Assembly: GCF_000373105.1 (NCBI RefSeq)
Contig: NZ_KB890425.1
Location: 124,001-188,000 of the forward strand
From: Neolewinella persica DSM 23188
Lineage (GTDB): Bacteria; Bacteroidota; Bacteroidia; Chitinophagales; Saprospiraceae
Reading direction: 5' to 3'
DNA: 64,000 nucleotides
Below the pieces are notes generated by a model that was not told the origin of the DNA, did no database searches, and saw nothing but the letters and a program-made list of their open reading frames with translations. Numbering within the stretch: position 1 is the first letter of the stretch; each line of letters begins with the position of its first letter. The position numbers were made by a program, and so were the translations under genes. Shown here one piece after another: positions 46,715 to 53,165 of this stretch.

Positions 46715-47773
46715 ATGGCAACAGCAACAAAAAAGACCGCATCGCGGACAAAGAAAACTACGACCGCTAAGAAAAACGGTACGGCTAAAGGATTGAAATA
46801 CAGCGCGGAACAGTATCTCGAGTGGTACACACTGATGCTTCGTATCCGTAAATTCGAGGAGCGTGCGTTGATGGCCTACGGTCAGCAAAAGATTCGTGGG
46901 TTCTGTCACGTGTACATCGGCCAGGAGGCAGTTGCTGCCGGAATGGAGAGCGCAATCACTAAAGATGACGGTATCGTGACGGCTTACCGCCAGCACGGTA
47001 CGGCCCTCGGCCGGGGCGTAACCATGAACCAGGCTATGGCGGAATTGTACGGTAAAGAAACCGGTATCGTAAAGGGCAAAGGTGGCTCTATGCACTTCTT
47101 CAGTAAGGAGAACAAGTACTTCGGTGGTAATGGTATTGTTGGTGCCCAGATTCCGATCGGAACGGGTATCGCCATGGCCGAGCAGTACCGGGGCACCAAA
47201 AATCTTTGTGTAACGATGTTTGGCGATGGTGCCAGCCGCCAGGGTGCACTCTGGGAAAGCTGGAACATGGCCATGACCTGGAAGATTCCCGTTCTCTACG
47301 TTTGTGAAAACAACGGCTACGCTATGGGAACCTCCGTGGAACGGACCAGTAACGTAACGGATCTGAGCCAACTTGGCGCCAGCTTCAACATGCCCAGCAA
47401 AAGTGTGGATGGGATGGACCCGGTTGCCGTACACGAAGCGTTCAGTGAAGCCGCCGAACACATCCGCTCCGGCAAAGGACCGTTCTACCTTGAGGTAAAG
47501 ACTTACCGCTATAAAGGTCACTCTGTATCCGATCCGGCCAAATACCGTGAAAAAACCGAGTTGCAGGAATACCAGGAACGTGATCCGATTAAAACGACTG
47601 AAAAGCTCATCCTAGATAATGGGTTGGCTACTGAAGCGGACATCAAGGAGATCAAAGACAGCGTGAAGGCAGAGGTGGCTGCGGCTGCTAAGTTTGCGGA
47701 ATCAAGTAGCTTCCCCGATGGATCTACCCTCTACACCGACAACTACTCTGAGCCATATCCTTTCCTTACCTAA
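46715..47773 (+). CDS. pdhA: Pyruvate dehydrogenase E1 component, alpha subunit
   Basis: Catalyses thiamine-diphosphate-dependent decarboxylation of pyruvate with the E1 beta subunit. 352 residues. The TPP motif runs from GDGASRQGALWESWN to ENNGYAMGT. The family blocks RIRKFEERALMAYGQQKIRGFCH and GSMHFFSKENKYFGGNGIVGAQ are present, and YRYKGHSVSDPAKYR holds the regulatory-loop region. The first about 26 residues are Lys/Thr/Ala-rich (MATATKKTASRTKKTTTAKK...) and not part of the usual fold. E1 beta and E2 are not in the window. Confidence 0.95.
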   Translation: MATATKKTASRTKKTTTAKKNGTAKGLKYSAEQYLEWYTLMLRIRKFEERALMAYGQQKIRGFCHVYIGQEAVAAGMESAITKDDGIVTAYRQHGTALGRGVTMNQAMAELYGKETGIVKGKGGSMHFFSKENKYFGGNGIVGAQIPIGTGIAMAEQYRGTKNLCVTMFGDGASRQGALWESWNMAMTWKIPVLYVCENNGYAMGTSVERTSNVTDLSQLGASFNMPSKSVDGMDPVAVHEAFSEAAEHIRSGKGPFYLEVKTYRYKGHSVSDPAKYREKTELQEYQERDPIKTTEKLILDNGLATEADIKEIKDSVKAEVAAAAKFAESSSFPDGSTLYTDNYSEPYPFLT

Positions 47774-47796
47774 GATTTAGGAGCCAGGAAATAGAA

Positions 47797-47832
47797 ACCC
47801 CACTTTCGCTGATGCGGAGGTGGGGTTTTTTG
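47797..47832 (+). terminator. pdhA terminator
   Basis: ACCCCAC (47797-47803) pairs with GTGGGGT (47820-47826), followed by a run of T. Confidence 0.85.
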
Positions 47833-47833
47833 T

Positions 47834-48010
47834 CGGGTTGTCCAGTTGTCCAGTTGTCGGTCGTCGAGTTATCAAGTTTTTATGTTGACTTGTCTTCAAA
47901 GTACAGGTGGCCCCTGACAACGGGACAACCCGACAACCGATAACGGGACAACCTGACAACCGATAACTGGACAACCGACAACCCGATAATTGGATAACTG
48001 GACTACCTGA
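47834..48010. repeat. Octamer-like tandem repeats in inverted arms
   Basis: The left part repeats TTGTCNNG (GTTGTCCA, GTTGTCCA, GTTGTCGG). The right part (about 47917-48010) repeats GAYAACYN roughly every 8 bp (GACAACGG, GACAACCC, GACAACCG, GACAACCT and so on). The two parts are complementary and could fold. There is no gene between the pdhA terminator and the next promoter. Confidence 0.7.
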
Positions 48011-48032
48011 TACACATTATCCCGACTTTCCT

Positions 48033-48040
48033 TATCTTTG
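48033..48040 (+). promoter_or_regulatory. Probable -7 box of the TPR membrane-protein gene
   Basis: TATCTTTG lies 50 bp before the ATG at 48091. No clear -33 element is seen; the upstream DNA is the tandem-repeat tract. Confidence 0.5.
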
Positions 48041-48090
48041 CGCTCGCTTTTGCGGCTCCGCAGCAATGGAGTCGGCTAAATCAAAGGAAA

Positions 48091-48846
48091 ATGGCAAAGA
48101 AGAATAACATCGGTCGTCGCCCACAGGGCACACCAAGCACAGGTCGCAATCAAGGCACCTCCGCTCCGGTACTTGAAGGTGATGATACCCTCGTTGATAT
48201 TGTTGAAGTCCGTGACCAGGGCCTCGACTTTTTTGAAAAAAATCGTAATACTATCGTCTACGGTGCAATTCTTGTAGCGCTGCTTATTGCGGGCTACTTC
48301 GTATACCAGACTTTCGTCGCCCTCCCCGCTGAAAAGGCAGCTATGGCTGAAATGCAGCAGGCACAGGTACAATTCGAGCGCGACAGCTTTAACCTGGCCC
48401 TGGCCAGCCCCGGAAACGGTGGGCTTGGCTTCATTGAAATCGTAGACCAGTACGGCGGCACCAAGGCCGGTAACCTGGCTAACTACTACGCTGCGGTATC
48501 CTACCTCAATATCGGCCAGTACGAAGCGGCACTCGATTACGCGCAGTCTTTTGATGCTGACGGCACGCTGCTTCCAGCAATGAAGTACGGCATCATCGGA
48601 GACGCGCAAAGCGAACTTGGGAATATGGAAGACGCCATGAGCGCTTACCGTAGTGCCATCGACGCCGCTGGCGAAAACTTCGTGACCGGTGGTTACTATC
48701 TCAACAAACTCGGTCAGCTGCTCCGCAGCCAGGGAAAGAATGAAGAAGCACTTGCTGCCTTCCGTCGTCTGAAGACCGACTTCGGGCAAAGCCCCGAAGC
48801 TGCCAGCGCTGATAAGTTCATCTCCATGCTGGAGATGGCGCAGTAA
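48091..48846 (+). CDS. Inner-membrane TPR protein resembling YfgM
   Basis: 251 residues. A cytosolic N-terminus is followed by one membrane segment near residues 55-78 (TIVYGAILVALLIAGYFVYQTFVAL). The periplasmic part has TPR-like pairs (NLANYYAAVSYLNIGQYEAALDYAQSF, AQSELGNMEDAMSAYRSAIDAA, QGKNEEALAAFRRLKTDF). Topology and layout match the YfgM/TPR-21 group, associated with the SecYEG translocon and periplasmic chaperones in enterobacteria. The same role here is inferred. Confidence 0.8.
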   Translation: MAKKNNIGRRPQGTPSTGRNQGTSAPVLEGDDTLVDIVEVRDQGLDFFEKNRNTIVYGAILVALLIAGYFVYQTFVALPAEKAAMAEMQQAQVQFERDSFNLALASPGNGGLGFIEIVDQYGGTKAGNLANYYAAVSYLNIGQYEAALDYAQSFDADGTLLPAMKYGIIGDAQSELGNMEDAMSAYRSAIDAAGENFVTGGYYLNKLGQLLRSQGKNEEALAAFRRLKTDFGQSPEAASADKFISMLEMAQ

Positions 48847-48849
48847 TCA

Positions 48850-49012
48850 GGTTGCAGGTTGCAGGTTGCAGGTTACAAGTTGCAAGTTGTAGGTTGCAAG
48901 TTGTACAATAAAAATGCCCGATCGACATCCAGTGTCGATCGGGCTTTCTGTTTTTTCTGCAACCTGCAACCTGCAACCTGCAACTTACAACCTGCAACCT
49001 GCAACCTGCAAG
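48850..49012. repeat. Heptamer tandem repeats as inverted arms around a terminator
   Basis: The left arm has about eight GCAGGTT-like heptamers (CAGGTTG, CAGGTTG, CAGGTTA, CAAGTTG...). The right arm (about 48958-49012) has the complementary AACCTGC heptamers. Between them is a separate terminator at 48916-48956. The tract starts 3 bp after a stop codon. Confidence 0.8.
48916..48956 (+). terminator. Terminator of the TPR membrane-protein gene
   Basis: GCCCGATCGAC (48916-48926) and GTCGATCGGGC (48934-48944) form a perfect 11-bp stem, followed by TTTCTGTTTTTT. Confidence 0.88.
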
Positions 49013-49026
49013 CGGCTGCGCCGCTT

Positions 49027-49623
49027 CTACTGCACCCGCACCTTATACTGGAAGGTATTGCCGACAGACTTGCCATCGAAGTGAACGGTGATCAGGTAGC
49101 CCTGCACGTTGGTCAGGGTGTGGCTACGGGTTTCCCGCTTATTACTTTTCTGGGAGTTGATCTCATTGATCCAACCCGTCTTCAGGTTGGTGTAGCGACC
49201 GTTCCGGTCGACCTTACAAACGACGTAACTCACCTTACCTTTTCCGTCGAGCTCTTTGATGTCGATGGTCAGGGTGTTTTTGTTGGAAGGAACGGCAGAA
49301 ATGTACATTCTGCCGCCGGTGCTTACGATCGTCCCTTCGTCGTAGGAGCCGAAATCAAGCCGACGAGGGCCGATCGTCGCCCAGCTGCGGGAACGGGAAT
49401 TGTAGTAACTGTTCATCTCCGTTTTGAGGGTGCCGTACATCGCGGCGTTATTCATACACTTATTGAAACTGCCCGGGCTACTGATGGTGCAGCCCTGAGC
49501 TGTTAGCACGCTGGCGATTTTACCGTTGAGGTCAGAAACTATCGAAGGAGCAGATTTACAACTTTGAGCAGTCATGGTGCCAAGACAAAAGAAGAAAAGG
49601 AAGGAAGAAATAAGGTGTCTCAT
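49027..49623 (-). CDS. Secreted protein of unknown function
   Basis: 198 residues from ATG 49623 (MRHLISSFLFFFCLGTMTAQ signal peptide); a TTG two codons earlier is less likely. The mature part has three Cys near the N-terminus and one later, and a beta-rich C-terminal half (GRMYISAVPSNKNTLTIDIKELDGKGKVSYVVCKV...GYLITVHFDGKSVGNTFQYKVRVQ). I do not recognise a family. Confidence 0.65.
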   Translation of the reverse strand: MRHLISSFLFFFCLGTMTAQSCKSAPSIVSDLNGKIASVLTAQGCTISSPGSFNKCMNNAAMYGTLKTEMNSYYNSRSRSWATIGPRRLDFGSYDEGTIVSTGGRMYISAVPSNKNTLTIDIKELDGKGKVSYVVCKVDRNGRYTNLKTGWINEINSQKSNKRETRSHTLTNVQGYLITVHFDGKSVGNTFQYKVRVQ

Positions 49624-49629
49624 ATTCAA

Positions 49630-50247
49630 TATTTTAGATGTAATTCGAGAGGGTAGCTATTTATCAGGCCCCGTTTTTGTTGCTGCCGGTTATTGATCCG
49701 CGGCGTGGCCACATCGTCCAGTAGGGCTTCGAACCAGCTTTGTTTGGTTTGCTTTCTGGCAGGTGGGGTCTGGTGGTTTCTATTGCAGAGATTCCCGGCC
49801 TTTTGCTTAAGGCACTTCATCAGTTAGAAATGCTTTGGGCGGTGCCTGACACGGCGAGGCTGCAGACGAGCAGGAAGGAAAAAGGATACGAGTAATCATC
49901 GTGGGCTGAGGTTTCGGGTATGCCGTTACCGAAGCGTTGGAGATGATGGAAATTCGGGGTAGGGACGGGCTATCCGTAGAAATTCCACACAACGCCGGAA
50001 TTTTTTTTTAAATTCGTAGCTGACATCTTCTTTATAGACACTGACTTCAAAGGCTATTCAAGGATTAGGTCACCGATCGGGGAAGCGAGGATTTACGGCT
50101 GGTTAAAGCCGGAAAGCATTCTTTTTCAATCAGGACACTTTTACTGTGAAAGCTTTTTTCTCGGCGAATTGTGCCGACATCCCTGGTGGTTCGTATTGGT
50201 AGTCGCTGATTTCTGAGGCGAACCCCTGTAGTACGGAATTTCAAACT
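49630..50247. other. 618-bp intergenic region upstream of the sigma-factor operon
   Basis: No supported gene is seen. Minus-strand frames of 61-64 codons exist (for example KQTKQSWFEALLDDVATPRINN near 49700), but none has a convincing start or recognisable domain. No strong -7 box was found before the sigma factor at 50248. That would fit control by an alternative sigma factor, but this is weak negative evidence. Confidence 0.4.
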
Positions 50248-50805
50248 ATGCAATCAGCCACGGATCTGGAGCTGGTCGCCGCTTTTTGCAAACAGGACGA
50301 AAAGCAGGCACTCGGCATCCTTTATCAACGGTACGGGCACCTGGTGGTGGGTCTTTGCCTGGACTACCTCAAGGACCGCGAAGCGGCCCGCGATGCCACT
50401 ATGGACATTTTTGAAAAGGTGACCCTTAAGGTTTGCAACCAGCCCATTGACACCTTCCGGGCTTGGCTCTTTTACACCAGCAGGAACTACTGTATCGACG
50501 TGTTGCGCAAAAAAATGCGCGAGCGGGAGCACCGGACAAAAATTTCTTCTCTGGAAGGTGTGGAATATGAATCCGACGAGCGTCCTCTTAGCGAAGCCCG
50601 GTTGGATCATCTGCCCGCAGCCTTGAATAACCTACCGGAGCAGCAGGCGCGATGCGTCAGGTTGTTTTACCTGCGGGGACATTCTTATGCTGCGGTTTGT
50701 GAGAAAACCGGCTACGACCTTAAACAAGTGAAAAGTTACCTGCAGAATGGACGTCGTAATCTCCGAATCCAACTTCAAAAATTAGCGCATGAGCAATCCG
50801 AATAA
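50248..50805 (+). CDS. ECF-type RNA polymerase sigma factor
   Basis: 185 residues. Sigma region 2 is ALGILYQRYGHLVVGLCLDYLKDREAARDATMDIFEKV with FRAWLFYTSRNYCIDVLRKK. Region 4 is LPEQQARCVRLFYLRGHSYAAVCEKTGYDLKQVKSYLQNGRRNLR, a helix-turn-helix for the -35 element. The spacing and length are those of group 4 (ECF) factors. The gene overlaps the next, membrane-bound TPR gene by 17 bp, which suggests a sigma/anti-sigma pair. It heads a four-gene operon. Confidence 0.93.
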   Translation: MQSATDLELVAAFCKQDEKQALGILYQRYGHLVVGLCLDYLKDREAARDATMDIFEKVTLKVCNQPIDTFRAWLFYTSRNYCIDVLRKKMREREHRTKISSLEGVEYESDERPLSEARLDHLPAALNNLPEQQARCVRLFYLRGHSYAAVCEKTGYDLKQVKSYLQNGRRNLRIQLQKLAHEQSE

Positions 50806-51613
50806 GCAAGACCGTGAAGGATGGCTGCGGGGCGACGAGCCCGATGCGCAAGCTGACGAATTTGCCCGCCACGCAGCGCAAGGGCGCAAAGAGTTGGGCT
50901 CAGAAGCCGAAGCAAGTGACCTGCTGAATGAACTGGATGGCTTACTGGCCGAACGGTTTGGAGGGACAGAAGTGGGCAAACAAGCCACCTCGCCCACATC
51001 ATCACAAGGAGGCGGGGGCGCAGGTGCAGCGGAAGAGGCAAAGAGCAAGCCCCCGGCGAGCGTTCGTCGCCTCAGGAGATTGTACGCAGCGGCAGCTGCC
51101 ATTCTCCTCCTGGTTGCGGCCGGTAGTTGGTGGTTGACGCAAACGGTAACTTATGACGCAAACGAAGTTTTTGCCGAGACTTTTACCCCCTACGCTAATG
51201 AGCTGAGCGGTCGTACAATGGGAGACGAAACCACCACCATCGGTGGCCAGCTGGGCGAAGCCTTACTCGCTTATGATCGCCGGGACTACCCGGCGGCGGT
51301 CTCCGCCTTCGAGGCGCACTTCCTTGCTCCTCCAACTTCTATTGCACCCGCGACCGCGCCCCAAATCCAACTCTACTACGGCATCAGCCTGCTGGGGGCC
51401 GGGCAACCCAAAACAGCCCTTCCCGTATTAGATGCCCTGCGGACAAATGCGACTTACGGCGACCCCGCCGAGTGGTATCATGCGCTGGCCCTTCTCCGCG
51501 ACGGACAAACGGCCGCCGCCCGATCTTCCCTTCAGAATATTGTTAAAGACACGAATTCAGCTTTTAGAGCCAAGGCTACTGCCTTGCTCCCCTCCTTTCC
51601 CTCTGAACGCTAA
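50789..51613 (+). CDS. Single-pass membrane TPR protein, probable anti-sigma factor
   Basis: 274 residues. The N-terminal about 90 residues are soluble and charged and carry no zinc anti-sigma (HxxxCxxC) motif. A membrane segment follows (LYAAAAAILLLVAAGSWWLTQTV, about 92-114). The outer part has TPR-like pairs (GEALLAYDRRDYPAAVSAFEAHF, LYYGISLLGAGQPKTALPVLDAL, WYHALALLRDGQTAAARSSLQNI). The overlap with the sigma gene suggests its cytosolic part binds that sigma. Two dispersed-repeat copies lie in frame, one on each side of the membrane segment, encoding GGGGAGAAEEA and IAPATAPQ. Confidence 0.75.
   Translation: MSNPNKQDREGWLRGDEPDAQADEFARHAAQGRKELGSEAEASDLLNELDGLLAERFGGTEVGKQATSPTSSQGGGGAGAAEEAKSKPPASVRRLRRLYAAAAAILLLVAAGSWWLTQTVTYDANEVFAETFTPYANELSGRTMGDETTTIGGQLGEALLAYDRRDYPAAVSAFEAHFLAPPTSIAPATAPQIQLYYGISLLGAGQPKTALPVLDALRTNATYGDPAEWYHALALLRDGQTAAARSSLQNIVKDTNSAFRAKATALLPSFPSER
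51011..51038 (+). repeat. Dispersed G-rich repeat, copy R13, in coding sequence
   Basis: GGCGGGGGCGCAGGTGCAGC plus GGAAGAGG, read in frame as GGGAGAAEE. Confidence 0.75.
51323..51362 (-). repeat. Dispersed G-rich repeat, copy R14, in coding sequence
   Basis: The minus-strand core is GGCGCGGTCGCGGGTGCAAT. The match extends as AGAAGTTGGAGGAGCAAG, like R7 and R12. It encodes TSIAPATAPQ and is the inverted partner of R13. Confidence 0.75.
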
Positions 51614-51627
51614 AAACATCCCTGACT

Positions 51628-53037
51628 ATGCGCTTTTCCCTCATCTTCTTATTCGCCTGCTTCTCCTGCCTGAGCCTGCTGGCCCAGTCTGACGGTCCTG
51701 ATCCCATTGAGGATCAATACGTAGAAATCTATAACGCCTACAAGCAAAAGCTGACCCAACTCGGCTACCCCGTTGGTCGTGCAGGCAATGCGGCCTATGT
51801 ACCCGGTCAGTATTCCATCCAGTACGAAGGGGCTAATGCAGCAAGCGACTTTGCTTCAGATCTGGCTAAGCTTAAGCGAGATTTCGGCAGCAAGAACGTT
51901 AAAGTAATTGGCGAGTGTGGTTGCTCTGGCCAGTTCAAGATATATAACCTGGAATTCACCAATATTGGCGGTGAAGAGCGAGGGAAAAAAGGAAAGCAAC
52001 AAGTGGCTCAGTCTATCGGGCAGGAAGAAGTCGAACCGAATTTCTACGTAGTACCCGAGTTGGAGCAACTTAAGAAGAATGCTCCCTATAATACCCTGCC
52101 ACCTAACTTTGCGGTTATCCCAAGTGGTAAACCAGCTAAACCCGTTACCATTGCCCTGCTTGATACCGGTATCGATCCCTACTTCCAGCATCCACAGGTA
52201 ACCAAGGGTATGGCCCCGCTTTACCTGTGGGAGAACCCTTTTCCCAATAATCCGAAAGACGAATTTTGCTTTGATGACGACCTGATTGGCTGGGACTTTA
52301 TCAACGATGATAACGCTCCGCTCGACGATCACTCTCACGGCACCCACGTAGCCAGCCGGATTGCACAACAACTACAGAATAATGCCCCCGACGTAAATTA
52401 CCGTTTCATGGCCCTCAAGATGCTGGACCAGAACGGCGTAGGGACTACCTTCCACGCCTCCTGTGCGGTTGCTTATGCCGGTTACCACAAGGCGGATGTC
52501 ATCAATGCCAGTTGGGGTTTCTATGGCGAACCGGACGCCATCTTACGTAAAGCTTTTCGCTATGCTCAGAACCAGGGAGTTGCTACGATGAATTCTGCAG
52601 GTAATTACCGTCGGAATTTGAGTGTCACCCGTCATTACCCGAGTGAATTTGCCCTGGAGGCTAATCCGATTCGCAGCATTTTCTTTACCTCCGCTACCAG
52701 AACCGGTACCCAACTTTGGCCGCTGACAAACTTCCGGGCCGAGCCCTTGGCGCCAGCCAGTCATTTCATGGCTGCTCCAGGAGGTAACTTACTCGGGTTT
52801 ATCCCTCACTACTTCGGTGTACCCGGTAATGTGGCCAGAAAAAGTGGCACTTCGATCGCCACACCCTTTGCTTCCGCTTTAGCTGCTCATTATAAGCACC
52901 TGCACCCTAATGCAGGCCCGGTTGCGTTGCGAAACACCTTGGTTGGTACCATCGAATCACAGGGCCTGGGCGGTACGATAAATTATCTTGGGCAGCAGGT
53001 ACCTTATAAAGTCTTTAACTGGGTTATCCTGCCTTAG
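51628..53037 (+). CDS. Secreted subtilisin-family (S8) serine protease
   Basis: 469 residues with a signal peptide (MRFSLIFLFACFSCLSLLAQ) and a propeptide-like region. The catalytic triad is readable: Asp179 in LLDTGID, His237 in HSHGTHVAS and Ser409 in SGTSIATPFASA. The oxyanion Asn lies in VINASWGF. It begins 14 bp after the membrane TPR gene and precedes the CHAT gene. In this operon it could process the probable anti-sigma factor or a partner in the periplasm, which is inference from context. Confidence 0.92.
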   Translation: MRFSLIFLFACFSCLSLLAQSDGPDPIEDQYVEIYNAYKQKLTQLGYPVGRAGNAAYVPGQYSIQYEGANAASDFASDLAKLKRDFGSKNVKVIGECGCSGQFKIYNLEFTNIGGEERGKKGKQQVAQSIGQEEVEPNFYVVPELEQLKKNAPYNTLPPNFAVIPSGKPAKPVTIALLDTGIDPYFQHPQVTKGMAPLYLWENPFPNNPKDEFCFDDDLIGWDFINDDNAPLDDHSHGTHVASRIAQQLQNNAPDVNYRFMALKMLDQNGVGTTFHASCAVAYAGYHKADVINASWGFYGEPDAILRKAFRYAQNQGVATMNSAGNYRRNLSVTRHYPSEFALEANPIRSIFFTSATRTGTQLWPLTNFRAEPLAPASHFMAAPGGNLLGFIPHYFGVPGNVARKSGTSIATPFASALAAHYKHLHPNAGPVALRNTLVGTIESQGLGGTINYLGQQVPYKVFNWVILP

Positions 53038-53165
53038 GGGAGCAACTTGTTCCTAAAGGGATAGTCGTATCGCCTCTGGCAGGCCAATATCGGTACACTA
53101 TCTGCGGCGTCTTTCTGTAAGCTTTCCTATCTTCCCCATACCGGAGAACCGGGAAACTACTGCTT

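Noticed and set aside
49700-49725. GGTTCGAAGCC on the minus strand resembles a tRNA T-loop
   Set aside because: The flanking five bases do not form a T-stem, and no acceptor or anticodon arm was found nearby.
49807-49992. Minus-strand frame of 61 codons in the 618-bp gap
   Set aside because: No credible start context, composition unlike coding DNA, and no domain recognised.
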